From NCBI RefSeq assembly GCF_000313755.1, contig NZ_AMZB01000093.1, positions 1 to 64,000 of the forward strand: a DNA stretch of 64,000 nt, given 5' to 3'. This DNA is from Pseudomonas nitroreducens TX1 (GTDB lineage: Bacteria; Pseudomonadota; Gammaproteobacteria; Pseudomonadales; Pseudomonadaceae). The stretch's first letter is position 1; each line of letters starts with the position of its first letter. The notes under the pieces were generated by a model that was given only the letters and a program-made list of their open reading frames with translations, did not search any database and had not been told where the DNA came from. Positions 11,689 to 19,108 of the stretch are shown here, piece after piece. The position numbers and the translations under genes were made by a program.

Positions 11689-11979
11689 TCATCTGGCGGG
11701 GAGTTGGGTGCTGCCGGCGACCAGCAGGTCTCCATGCAGCTCGCAGTAGCATTCATCGTTCCAGCCGTAGTGCGGGTCGCTGCAGATCGAGTGACGTACG
11801 GGGCCGGATTCGCCCGGTTTGCGTGTCTTCAGGCTGTCGCGAAGGGCCGCGTAGATCGAGCCGGGCTGCGGCCAGTCGGTGCGCACGGGGCCTTCGCCCA
11901 GTTTGTTGCCGGCGCGCAGTTCGGCCCGCAGGATGGCGTCGAGTTCCGGGCAGAGCTGGGCGATGGGCTGGCGTTTCAT
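11689..11979 (-). CDS. small hypothetical protein
   Basis: A 96-residue soluble protein of unknown function (start MKRQPIAQLCPELDAIL, end STQLPAR). The ATG at 11979 has an AAGGAA ribosome site 6-11 bases upstream, so the longer frame starting at 12021 is unlikely. There is no signal peptide or membrane segment. The middle contains a DPHYGWNDECYCELHGD stretch with two closely spaced Cys and His, which could bind metal, but I recognise no family. It stands alone between a REP pair and the divergent hydrolase gene. Confidence 0.65.
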   Translation of the reverse strand: MKRQPIAQLCPELDAILRAELRAGNKLGEGPVRTDWPQPGSIYAALRDSLKTRKPGESGPVRHSICSDPHYGWNDECYCELHGDLLVAGSTQLPAR

Positions 11980-12145
11980 GGGATTCCTTCCTGGCGTGGG
12001 ATCGGTGGTAGCGTCGGGCATTATCCGCTGTTTTCCAGCGCCGCTTGGCCGCCTGGAAAGATCCCTTCATTCGTCTGGTGAATGGGGTTTGGCCGGCACG
12101 CCGGCCTTGGCATAGTGAAGCTCACCTTCCGCTGGAGTACGCGCC

Positions 12146-13096
12146 ATGAACGAGTTCGAACACCGGTTGCTGGCGGTCAACGGCATCCAGCTCAGCCTCT
12201 ACAGTTGCGGGCCGGCGAACGGCAAGCCGGTGTGGCTGCTGCACGGCTTTCCCGAGTGCTGGCATTCCTGGCAGCACCAGATGCGCGCCCTCGCCGCCTC
12301 CGGCTATCGCGTGCTCGTCCCGGAAATGCGCGGCTATGGCCAGACCAGTGCGCCACAGGAAGTGGACGCCTACGACGTGCTGACGCTGTGTGGGGACATC
12401 CAGGGCGCCATGGATGCGCTGGGGCACGAGCGCGTCGCGATGGTCGGGCATGACTGGGGCGCACCGGTGGCGTGGCATCTGGCGTTGCTGGAACCGCAGC
12501 GCGTGGCGGTGCTGGCAACGCTCTCGGTACCCTTCGCCGGCCGTGCGAAGCGCCCGCCGGTGGAGATCATGCGCGAGGTATTCGCCGGCAAGTTCTTCTA
12601 CATCCTCTACTTCCAGCGGCCTGGCCGCGCCGAGGCCGAGCTGGATGCGGACATCGCGTTGAGCCTGCGCCACTTCCTGTGCGACAACGTGCGCCTGGCG
12701 CCGGATCAGTCCCCGGACGGTCGATTGTTCGACGGCCTGCCACCGCCGCCGGCGTACCCGGACTGGTGCAGTGCCCAGGACTTCCAGTGGTACGTGCGTA
12801 CCTTCGCCGGCCGTGGCTTCCATGGTGCGCTGAACTGGTACCGCAACTTCGAGCGCAGCTGGCAGCGCACCGAGCCGCTGGCCGGGCGCAAGGTCGAGCA
12901 ACCGACGCTGTTCCTCATCGGCGACCGTGACCCGGTCGGCCGTTTCGAGGCCTACACCGTGCAGCGCATGCCCGAGCATGTGCCCACCCTTGAACAGCAT
13001 GTGCTCGAGCACTGCGGCCACTGGATCCAGAACCAGCAGCCGGAGCGGGTCAACGCGTTGCTGGGGGATTTCCTTGGCCGGCATTATCCGGTCTGA
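12146..13096 (+). CDS. alpha/beta hydrolase, epoxide-hydrolase-like
   Basis: A 316-residue alpha/beta hydrolase. The oxyanion motif HGFPECWHSW is at about residues 32-41. The nucleophile elbow GHDWGAPVAWH has Asp as nucleophile, as in epoxide hydrolases and haloalkane dehalogenases. The acid is probably in IGDRDPVG and the catalytic His in EHCGHWIQNQQPERV near the C-terminus. HGFPE plus GHDWG favours soluble epoxide hydrolase. It has no signal peptide. It is convergent with the next gene, with one base between their stop codons, and nothing nearby indicates the substrate. Confidence 0.85.
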   Translation: MNEFEHRLLAVNGIQLSLYSCGPANGKPVWLLHGFPECWHSWQHQMRALAASGYRVLVPEMRGYGQTSAPQEVDAYDVLTLCGDIQGAMDALGHERVAMVGHDWGAPVAWHLALLEPQRVAVLATLSVPFAGRAKRPPVEIMREVFAGKFFYILYFQRPGRAEAELDADIALSLRHFLCDNVRLAPDQSPDGRLFDGLPPPPAYPDWCSAQDFQWYVRTFAGRGFHGALNWYRNFERSWQRTEPLAGRKVEQPTLFLIGDRDPVGRFEAYTVQRMPEHVPTLEQHVLEHCGHWIQNQQPERVNALLGDFLGRHYPV

Positions 13097-13097
13097 A

Positions 13098-13553
13098 TCA
13101 CGCTTCGCGGCGCATACCGATGTGCGGGATGTCGTCTTCCAGATAGACCTCGGTCACCGGCGAGAAGCCATAACGACTGTAGTAGCCCTGCAGGTGGGCC
13201 TGGGCCGAGAGGTACACCGGCAGCCCCGGCCAGCGCTGGGCGATGGCCTGCAGCGCCTGCTCCATGAGCTGGTGGCCCAGGCCGGTACCGCGGCCTCGTG
13301 GGGCGATCAGCACGCGGCCGATCACCACGTCGCCGTCGTGGCGTTGCGGGTCCAGCAGGCGCAGGTAGCCGATCAGCTGGTCGCCTTCTTCCACCATCAG
13401 GTGGCAGGTGTCGCCGACCAGGTCCAGTCCATCGACTTCCTGGTAGGGGCATTTCTGCTCCACCACGAAGACTTCGGTGCGCAGTTGCAGGATGGCGTAG
13501 AGCTCTTCCTTGGTCAGGTCGCGGTGGTGCTTGCAGGTCCAGTTCAGGGCCAT
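13098..13553 (-). CDS. elaA: ElaA-family GNAT acetyltransferase
   Basis: A 151-residue GCN5-related N-acetyltransferase of the ElaA family. It shows RTEVFVVEQKCPYQEVDGLD near the N-terminus (an ElaA signature), the acetyl-CoA pyrophosphate loop VLIAPRGRGTGLGHQLM at about residues 81-97, and AQAHLQGYYSRYGFSPV, typical of the family's last strand-helix. The length is usual. The acceptor substrate is unknown for the family. It lies between the convergent hydrolase and a LysR regulator on the same strand 53 bp upstream. Confidence 0.88.
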   Translation of the reverse strand: MALNWTCKHHRDLTKEELYAILQLRTEVFVVEQKCPYQEVDGLDLVGDTCHLMVEEGDQLIGYLRLLDPQRHDGDVVIGRVLIAPRGRGTGLGHQLMEQALQAIAQRWPGLPVYLSAQAHLQGYYSRYGFSPVTEVYLEDDIPHIGMRREA

Positions 13554-13606
13554 GTGATGTTCACTCCGATCATCCAGACGTCTTCAGGGCAGCATGTTAT
13601 CGCGCC

Positions 13607-14524
13607 TCAAACCGGCGCGTGGAAGCGCAGCGTGGTCGAGCCGCCCAGATGCCGGCGCAGCGCTTCGATGGCGACCTTCACCTTGGCCGGCTGGGCATCG
13701 CGGCGCGGGGTGACGGCATAGATGCCGAACGGCGGCAGTGTCCATTCCGGCAGCAGCCGCACCAGCCTGCCCTCCTCCAGCGCCTCGCGGACTTCCGGCT
13801 CCGGCTGGGCGGAAACGCCAAGGCCGTCGAGGGTGAACTGGCGCAGGGCGATCATGCTGTTGGCGGCGACTCTCGCTTCGAGCCGAAGCTTGCAGCTCTC
13901 CCCGCCCGGCCCGCTGAAATTCAGGTAGCCCTGGTGTGCCATGGTGTTCAGGGCGAGCCAGTCGACGGCTTGCAACTGCCGCGGATGGTCAATGACCGGT
14001 AATCGTCGCAGGTAGCCAGGTGCAGCGCAGATGACGTTGTTCCACTCGGCCAGGTGCCGCGCCACCAGGCTGGAGTCGGACAGGCTGCCTACGCGGATGG
14101 CGAGGTCGATGCGCTGCTCGATCATGTCGATCTGTTCATCGTGGAAGAACAGCTGCAGGCGCAGCTGGCGGTGGCTTTCCAGCAGCGGGCGCAGCGCCTC
14201 GGTGATCAGCTTGCCGGAGAACCCCACTGGCGCCGCCAGGCGCAATTCCCCCACCGGCGCTTCGCGCCATTCGCCCAGGCGCTGCTCCGCTTCCTCGGCG
14301 ATAGCCAGCATCTGCGCGCAACTGCGATAGAAGGCTTCGCCGGCTTCGGTCAGCGTCAGCTTGCGGGTTGTGCGGTGCAGCAGCGTGACCTGGGCATGCG
14401 CTTCGAGCTTGCGGATCTGCTGGCTGATTGCCGAAGGCGTCATGCCCAACGCCTCGGCCGCCGCGGCCATGGAACCGCGAGCCACCACGGTGGCGAACAC
14501 TGCCATGCCGCGAAGGTTGTCCAT
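13607..14524 (-). CDS. LysR-family transcriptional regulator
   Basis: A 305-residue LysR regulator. The N-terminal helix-turn-helix (FATVVARGSMAAAAEALGMTPSAISQQIRKLE, about residues 10-41) is followed by a type 2 periplasmic-binding-like effector domain. The CrgA-type features (GFSGKLITEALRPLLESHRQLRLQLFFHD) are common in this subgroup. It is divergent from the DUF2218 gene at 14622 across 97 bp, so that small gene is the most likely direct target. The effector is unknown. Confidence 0.88.
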   Translation of the reverse strand: MDNLRGMAVFATVVARGSMAAAAEALGMTPSAISQQIRKLEAHAQVTLLHRTTRKLTLTEAGEAFYRSCAQMLAIAEEAEQRLGEWREAPVGELRLAAPVGFSGKLITEALRPLLESHRQLRLQLFFHDEQIDMIEQRIDLAIRVGSLSDSSLVARHLAEWNNVICAAPGYLRRLPVIDHPRQLQAVDWLALNTMAHQGYLNFSGPGGESCKLRLEARVAANSMIALRQFTLDGLGVSAQPEPEVREALEEGRLVRLLPEWTLPPFGIYAVTPRRDAQPAKVKVAIEALRRHLGGSTTLRFHAPV

Positions 14525-14621
14525 TGTGAAGCTCCGCTAAAGAGTGAAAGGCAAAATAGCGGGTTTTTTCCTTTATTGCCGGCGCCTAGGATGTCAGCTC
14601 CAGAAAATGGAGAAGAGAAAG

Positions 14622-14909
14622 ATGCCTTCGAGCCGCGCCCACGTCCCGACCCCCGATGCCGCGCGCTATCTCAAGCGCCTGTGCAACCACTTTGCCCACA
14701 AGCTGCCGGTCGAACTGACCGACGACCATGGCTTACTGCCCTTCGATTTCGGCACCTGCCGCCTGCACGCCACGCCATCAGCGCTGCTGATGGATGCCGA
14801 GTCCGCTGATGCGGAAAGCCTCGAGCGTCTGCAGAACGTGGTGGTCAGCCATCTCGACCGTTTTGCCTGGAAAGAAGGCCAACTGCCGGTGAACTGGCAA
14901 GTCGCCTGA
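14622..14909 (+). CDS. DUF2218 family protein
   Basis: A 95-residue soluble protein matching the DUF2218 pattern. It has TPDAARYLKRLCNHFAHKLPV, FDFGTCRL, then LERLQNVVVSHLDRFAWKE and the C-terminal WQVA. The family is small and includes iron-stress and siderophore-linked members; its function is not settled. The ATG at 14622 has GGAGAAGAG just upstream, so the ATG at 14607 is less likely. It is divergent from a LysR gene and followed by a clear intrinsic terminator. Confidence 0.75.
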   Translation: MPSSRAHVPTPDAARYLKRLCNHFAHKLPVELTDDHGLLPFDFGTCRLHATPSALLMDAESADAESLERLQNVVVSHLDRFAWKEGQLPVNWQVA

Positions 14910-14940
14910 TAGCGCTGGCGGAGAAAACGCGAAAACGAAA

Positions 14941-14965
14941 AACCCGGTCAAGGCCGGGTTTTTTA
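14941..14965 (+). terminator. intrinsic terminator after the DUF2218 gene
   Basis: AACCCGG (14941-14947) pairs with CCGGGTT (14954-14960), followed by a run of six T on the plus strand. It lies about 30 bp past the stop codon. Confidence 0.88.
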
Positions 14966-15150
14966 TTGCCTGAAAAAAGCCAAGCGTCGCTCAGGCCTCG
15001 TGACCATTGGTTAATAACTGGTCATTAAAAGTCCACAATACATTTTGAGTCCGTACAGCGAACAGATTACTGAGTTTAGATCATTTGTACGTTTTTCGTA
15101 CAAATCCGAAAGTCAATAGATTGAAACATCTTGTAACCGTGTGGCCACTT
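14966..15150. other. AT-rich stretch with a 9-bp-stem hairpin
   Basis: About 185 bp with visibly lower GC than its surroundings and no gene. It contains ATTTGTACG (15083-15091), a TTTTT loop, and CGTACAAAT (15097-15105): a perfect 9-bp inverted repeat. A looser TGACCA...TGGTCA repeat lies near 15000-15025. It adjoins the 3' end of the toxin gene, and may be a terminator or part of an acquired segment. Neither can be decided from sequence alone. Confidence 0.45.
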
Positions 15151-15432
15151 TTACCCCGAGTTATCCACACGGTCGATGCGCAAAATCTGTACAGAACGCC
15201 CTTTCAGCCGGAAAGCGGCCTGGTACGGCCAGCGCTCCACCGGTAGCTCGCGCACGCCGGGTACCTCGCTGGGCACGCCGCTGCTGCTCTTCTCCAGGTT
15301 CGCCAGTGGGCGCACCTGCTCGACGATGTCCTGGATGGCGCGCAGCGCCTTTTCCGGGCCGATCAGCACGACGTAGTGGTCGTAGATGGCGTCCAGGTCT
15401 GCTGCGGCCTTGTGCGTCCATTGCAGGCTCAT
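15151..15432 (-). CDS. ParE/RelE-family toxin
   Basis: A 93-residue RelE/ParE superfamily toxin. It shows WTHKAAADLDAIYDHYV near the N-terminus, the helical middle EKALRAIQDIVEQVRPLANL, and the C-terminal strands GVRELPVERWPYQAAFRLKGRSVQILRI, characteristic of the fold (RELPVER... for the ParE/RelE active face). The ATG at 15432 overlaps the antitoxin stop (ATGA), showing translational coupling; an ATG four codons upstream is possible. ParE-type (gyrase) and RelE-type (mRNase) action cannot be separated here. Confidence 0.8.
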   Translation of the reverse strand: MSLQWTHKAAADLDAIYDHYVVLIGPEKALRAIQDIVEQVRPLANLEKSSSGVPSEVPGVRELPVERWPYQAAFRLKGRSVQILRIDRVDNSG

Positions 15433-15656
15433 GCCAGCGCCCACTTGGCTTCGATGACTGCGTGATCCAGCAGGTGGCCGGCATCGGCGTCCGCCACTCC
15501 TTCATCGATTGCCGCTACGTGCCAGCTCTGGCGCTCCAGGTACTGCGCCAGCGCCTGGCGCAGGTGGTAGGGCCGGTCCCGGTGGGTGGCGCGAGCCAGT
15601 TGGTCCAGCGCCGCCACGAGGGCGTCATCGGCGCGGAACGAAACAACAGTGGTCAC
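15429..15656 (-). CDS. ribbon-helix-helix antitoxin
   Basis: A 75-residue antitoxin. The N-terminal ribbon-helix-helix (VTTVVSFRADDALVAALDQLARATHRDRPYHLRQALAQYLE) binds DNA, and the C-terminal tail would neutralise the toxin. The start is a GTG at 15656, with CGGAG about 11 bases upstream. The open frame continues further upstream, but the added residues cross palindromic operator-like DNA and do not look like protein. It overlaps the toxin by 4 bp, antitoxin first, the usual type II order. Confidence 0.78.
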   Translation of the reverse strand: MTTVVSFRADDALVAALDQLARATHRDRPYHLRQALAQYLERQSWHVAAIDEGVADADAGHLLDHAVIEAKWALA

Positions 15657-15679
15657 TTTTTGAACAGCTCCGTTTACGC

Positions 15680-15715
15680 TGTATACAGAGTAGACAACGA
15701 TAACATACGTATACG
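15680..15715 (-). promoter_or_regulatory. putative autoregulatory operator of the toxin-antitoxin pair
   Basis: Two short palindromes, TGTATACA (15680-15687) and CGTATACG (15708-15715), share the core GTATAC. Their centres are 28 bp apart, upstream of the antitoxin start. Ribbon-helix-helix antitoxins typically bind such short repeats cooperatively. The spacing is unusually wide for contiguous dimers, so confidence is moderate. Confidence 0.5.
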
Positions 15716-15803
15716 AATCAATCACTTGGCGAGGACGAAGTTTTTCCCGAAACAGCCGTACAAGGCCGCAACCCGTGCCGCCGCGGCGTTGGTGGTGACT
15801 TTC

Positions 15804-15829
15804 GTGGGAGCGAAAGCTGGCTTGCGAAC
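15804..15829. repeat. degenerate REP element
   Basis: GTGGGAGCGAAAGCTGGCTTGCGAAC is a decayed copy of the REP motif, with the stem interrupted. It lies about 78 bp upstream of the ureohydrolase gene. Confidence 0.5.
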
Positions 15830-15906
15830 TTGGGGATTTGATCGAGGACGGGGGCATTCGAAGCTGGCGAGGCGCTGACTGATTACCTCAATACAAGGAA
15901 CCGACA

Positions 15907-16863
15907 ATGCCCAAGGATTTCCCGCAGCCCCTGGATGCTGCGCAGGTACCGCGTTTCGCCGGTATCCCCAGCTTCATGCGCCTGCCCATTTTCGAAGATC
16001 CGGCACAGTTGGATATCGCCCTGCTCGGCGTGCCCTGGGATGGCGGCACCACCAATCGCGCCGGTGCCCGGCATGGCCCGCGCGAGGTGCGCAACCAGTC
16101 GAGCCTGATGCGCAAGGTGCACCATGTCAGCCACATCGCCCCCTACGACCTGCTGCGTATCGGCGACATCGGTGACGCCCCGGTGAACCCAATCGACCTG
16201 CTGGACTCGCTCAGGCAGATCGAGGGCTACTACCGGCGCATCCACGCCGCGGGCACCATCCCGCTGTCGGTGGGGGGCGACCACCTGGTCACCCTGCCGA
16301 TCTTCCGCGCGCTGGCCGCCGAGCGGCCCGTCGGCATGGTGCATTTCGACGCCCATTCCGACACCAACGACCGCTACTTCGGCGACAACCCCTACACCCA
16401 CGGCACGCCCTTCCGCCGCGCCATCGAGGAAGGCCTGCTGGACCCGAAGCGCACCGTGCAGATCGGCATTCGCGGCTCGATCTATGATGCCGATGACGAG
16501 GCCTTCGCTCAGGAGTGCGGCATCCGTGTGATCCACATGGAAGAGTTCGCCGACCTGGGCGTCGCCGCTACCCTGGCCGAAGTGCGCCGGGTGGTGGGGC
16601 AGGAGCCGACCTATGTGACCTTTGACGTCGACGTGCTCGATCCGGCTTACGCGCCCGGTACCGGCACGCCGGAGATCGGCGGCATGACGACACTGGAGGC
16701 GCAGCACCTGATCCGCGGACTGCAGGGGCTGAACCTGATCGGCGCCGACGTGGTGGAGGTGTCGCCGCCGTTCGACCAGGGCGGGGCGACCGCGCTGGTG
16801 GGCGCCACCCTGATGTTCGAGCTGCTCTGCGTCCTGGCCGATTCGGTCGCCGCGCGCCGCTGA
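15907..16863 (+). CDS. gpuA: ureohydrolase, probable 3-guanidinopropionase
   Basis: A 318-residue binuclear-manganese ureohydrolase of the agmatinase group; it hydrolyses a guanidino compound to an amine and urea. Metal ligands are H126 in GGDH, D148, H150 and D152 in HFDAHSDTND, and D240 and D242 in TFDVDVLDP. The sequence RFAGIPSFMRLP..., GPREVRNQSSLMRKVHHVSHIAPYDL and THGTPFRRAIEEGLLDP agree closely with my memory of P. aeruginosa GpuA (3-guanidinopropionase), more than with GbuA or SpeB. It is followed by a LysR gene, as gpuA is associated with gpuR in P. aeruginosa. Class is secure; the exact substrate is inferred. Confidence 0.8.
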   Translation: MPKDFPQPLDAAQVPRFAGIPSFMRLPIFEDPAQLDIALLGVPWDGGTTNRAGARHGPREVRNQSSLMRKVHHVSHIAPYDLLRIGDIGDAPVNPIDLLDSLRQIEGYYRRIHAAGTIPLSVGGDHLVTLPIFRALAAERPVGMVHFDAHSDTNDRYFGDNPYTHGTPFRRAIEEGLLDPKRTVQIGIRGSIYDADDEAFAQECGIRVIHMEEFADLGVAATLAEVRRVVGQEPTYVTFDVDVLDPAYAPGTGTPEIGGMTTLEAQHLIRGLQGLNLIGADVVEVSPPFDQGGATALVGATLMFELLCVLADSVAARR

Positions 16864-16938
16864 CTGCCCTGGGGGTTCACGGAGCGGCGCGCTCGGGGCT
16901 ATAACGAAAGACCTGCGCCTGTCGCCACGAGAACTCCC

Positions 16939-17862
16939 ATGCTGGGCAATCTTTCCGATATCGACCTGCGCCTGCTGCGCACCTTCTGCACCATAGTCGA
17001 AGCGGGCGGCTTCACCGCCGCACAGGTGCGCCTGAACACCAGCCTGTCGCGGCTGAGCGTCCTGGTGCGCGACCTCGAACTGCGCCTGGGCTATTCGCTC
17101 TGCCGCCGCGGCAGCAGCGGCTTCCAGCTCACCGAGGAAGGGCAGCAGCTGTACGAAGCGGCGCTCGGGTTGTTCGCCGATATCGGCCGCTTCCGCGAAC
17201 AGGTGACGGGCCTGGGCGGCCGCGACCGCGAAGTGCTGCACCTGGGCTGCGTCGATGGCGTGCTCGGCCAGCAGTGCTGGCCGCTGCCCCTGGCGATCCG
17301 GCTGTTCCGCGAGCGCTTTCCGCGGGTCCGCCTGAACCTGCACACCCAGCGCCCGGACGAGCTGGAAAACGCCGTGCTGGAGGAGCGCCTGCAGCTGGCC
17401 GTCGGCGCCTTCCACCATCGGCTGTCGGGACTGCGTTATCAGCCGCTGTTCCGTGAGGAGCAGAATCTCTATTGCGCCCCGGGGCATCCGTTCTTCGATT
17501 GCGCGCAGGACGAACCTTCGCTGGATCAAATCGCCGCCGTCGAATACGTCGGGCGCGGCTACATGAACGAAAGCCGCCTGCCGCATGGCCTGGACTTCCG
17601 TCGCTCCACCATCGCCTACAGCATGGAAGCCATCGCCAACCTGGTGTTCAGCGGGACCTTCATCGGCTATCTGCCCACCCACTACGCAGCCGGATGGGTC
17701 GCACAGGAACGACTGCGGGCGATCCGGCCGGCGCAACTGGCATTTGTCTCGGAATTCCACTGCGTGACCCGGCAGGGGGTGGAGCCGGGGCAAATGCTGC
17801 GGACCTTTCTCGCGGCGCTGGAGAGTGCGCAGATCCGGTTGGGCGCCGGAGAGCCGGCGTGA
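16939..17862 (+). CDS. LysR-family regulator, possible GpuR
   Basis: A 307-residue LysR regulator with helix-turn-helix LRTFCTIVEAGGFTAAQVRLNTSLSRLSVLVRDLELRLG at about residues 13-51 and an effector domain after residue 95. It lies 75 bp downstream of the ureohydrolase on the same strand, and its stop overlaps the start of a dioxygenase gene. It is therefore co-transcribed with the dioxygenase. The likely role is control of guanidino-compound catabolism. Unlike most LysR genes it is not divergent from its presumed target. Confidence 0.85.
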   Translation: MLGNLSDIDLRLLRTFCTIVEAGGFTAAQVRLNTSLSRLSVLVRDLELRLGYSLCRRGSSGFQLTEEGQQLYEAALGLFADIGRFREQVTGLGGRDREVLHLGCVDGVLGQQCWPLPLAIRLFRERFPRVRLNLHTQRPDELENAVLEERLQLAVGAFHHRLSGLRYQPLFREEQNLYCAPGHPFFDCAQDEPSLDQIAAVEYVGRGYMNESRLPHGLDFRRSTIAYSMEAIANLVFSGTFIGYLPTHYAAGWVAQERLRAIRPAQLAFVSEFHCVTRQGVEPGQMLRTFLAALESAQIRLGAGEPA

Positions 17863-18581
17863 CCGACAGCCTGCAGGCCCTGCGTGAGGACGGCTTCGTC
17901 CTGCTGCGCGGCCTGCTCAATGCGCAGCAGGTGGCAACGGTCCGCGGATTGATCGATGGGCTTAAGCCAATTCACTGGGACTACGAAGGATTGGTCGATC
18001 ACTACAAGTGCGTGTTCAACCGCTCGCCGCTCTGGTTGCCCTATCTCGACCCTCCGGGCCTGATCGAACTGGCAGAGGCCGCGTTGGGCGCTGATTGCCA
18101 CGTGATCGGCCAGACCGCCTGGCGCTGCCACCCCGGCTTCATCGGAGCCGACATGCACCAGGACTACCTGCCGGTCGCGCTGCCGGGGTCTGGTATCGAA
18201 TTGCCCCTGTTCATCTGCACCGCGCAGGTCTATCTCGATGACATCGACGAAGCGTTGTGCCCCACTTGGGTGATCCCCGGCAGCCACCGCGCGGGGCGCG
18301 CGCCTGCCCCCGACGAGCGCGAATGGGCAGGCAGGGTGGCCGAACCGGTACTCTGTAGCGCAGGCGATTGCCTGTTGTTTCGCAGTGACCTGTGGCACGC
18401 CGGCAGCCGCAACCTGAGCGAAAGAACGCGTTATCTGCTGCAGGTGCACTATGGCCGCCGGATGGTCGCGCAGAAGTTCTCGCCTTACCTGGACTGGACC
18501 TTCAATCCCGAGGTGATCGCCGCCTGCACACCTCGCCAGCGGCGTCTGCTGGGGGACCATGAGGCAGCCGAGTACGACTGA
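17859..18581 (+). CDS. PhyH-family Fe(II)/2-oxoglutarate dioxygenase
   Basis: A 240-residue protein of the phytanoyl-CoA dioxygenase family, soluble and non-heme-iron dependent. The iron triad is H100 and D102 in MHQDY and distal H180 in LWHAGSRN, with the 2-oxoglutarate-binding Arg in ERTRYLLQVHYG just after. The GTG start at 17859 overlaps the LysR stop (GTGA), with GGAGAG upstream; a much longer open frame begins inside the LysR gene but is a frame artefact. The substrate is unknown. Coupling to a regulator and a guanidino hydrolase suggests oxidation of a related nitrogen compound, an inference. Confidence 0.82.
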   Translation: MTDSLQALREDGFVLLRGLLNAQQVATVRGLIDGLKPIHWDYEGLVDHYKCVFNRSPLWLPYLDPPGLIELAEAALGADCHVIGQTAWRCHPGFIGADMHQDYLPVALPGSGIELPLFICTAQVYLDDIDEALCPTWVIPGSHRAGRAPAPDEREWAGRVAEPVLCSAGDCLLFRSDLWHAGSRNLSERTRYLLQVHYGRRMVAQKFSPYLDWTFNPEVIAACTPRQRRLLGDHEAAEYD

Positions 18582-18596
18582 AGGAGAGGTTCAACG

Positions 18597-18998
18597 ATGA
18601 GTGCCGTACATACCGGCGGCTGCCATTGCGGCCAATTGCGTTACGAATGCGATGCCGAACTGACGGACGTCGCCCATTGCCATTGCTCGATCTGCCGGCG
18701 TACCACCGGCGGCATCGTCACCACCTGGGTCACGGTACCGCTGACGAGCTTCCGCTGGACCCTTGGCACGCCTGCCGAGTACCGCTCTTCACCGCCGTGC
18801 GTGCGCTACTTCTGCCGTAACTGTGGCGCCCAGTTGGCCCTGTTCACAGACCAGGCTCCAGAGACGCTGGATGTCACCACCGCGACGCTGGATGAGGTCG
18901 CCACGGTGCTGCCGAACCGGCATATCTGGGTGAACAGCCGCCTGCCGTGGATTCACCTGGATGAGCAGTTGGAAGAGGAGTGGGAGGAGCGGCTCTAG
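18597..18998 (+). CDS. GFA/CENP-V-domain zinc protein
   Basis: A 133-residue member of the GFA (glutathione-dependent formaldehyde-activating enzyme-like) family. Zinc-binding Cys are seen in GGCHCG (C9, C11), HCHCSICRR (C28, C30, C33) and FCRNCGAQL. A GGAGAGG site precedes the ATG, 15 bp after the dioxygenase stop, so it probably belongs to the same transcript. Family members bind zinc, and few have a proven reaction. A role in handling formaldehyde or another small aldehyde released by the dioxygenase is conceivable but unproven. Confidence 0.8.
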   Translation: MSAVHTGGCHCGQLRYECDAELTDVAHCHCSICRRTTGGIVTTWVTVPLTSFRWTLGTPAEYRSSPPCVRYFCRNCGAQLALFTDQAPETLDVTTATLDEVATVLPNRHIWVNSRLPWIHLDEQLEEEWEERL

Positions 18999-19021
18999 GG
19001 ATCGCGGGTCGTTTCGGTTCT

Positions 19022-19092
19022 GTTCGCGAGCAAGCTCGCTCCTACAGGTAGCGCATTGTCGCTCTTCTTAGGAGCGAGCTTGCTCGCGAACG
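19022..19092. repeat. pair of inverted REP elements
   Basis: Two near-perfect copies facing each other (19022-19047 and 19068-19092) between the convergent GFA and DUF4105 genes. No T-run terminator is visible, so this pair may be the only structured element separating the two units. Confidence 0.85.
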
Positions 19093-19108
19093 GGCTATCC
19101 GGCGGCTG

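Noticed and set aside
15161-15169. TTATCCACA, a perfect DnaA-box sequence
   Set aside because: It is a single copy and lies inside the last codons of the toxin gene; no cluster of boxes or AT-rich unwinding element suggests an origin.
15657-15857. N-terminal extension of the antitoxin frame
   Set aside because: It would translate the palindromic operator region; the RHH fold begins at the GTG at 15656.
17472-17858. Upstream extension of the dioxygenase frame
   Set aside because: This part overlaps the LysR gene in another frame and lacks PhyH homology; the GTG at 17859 with GGAGAG is a better start.
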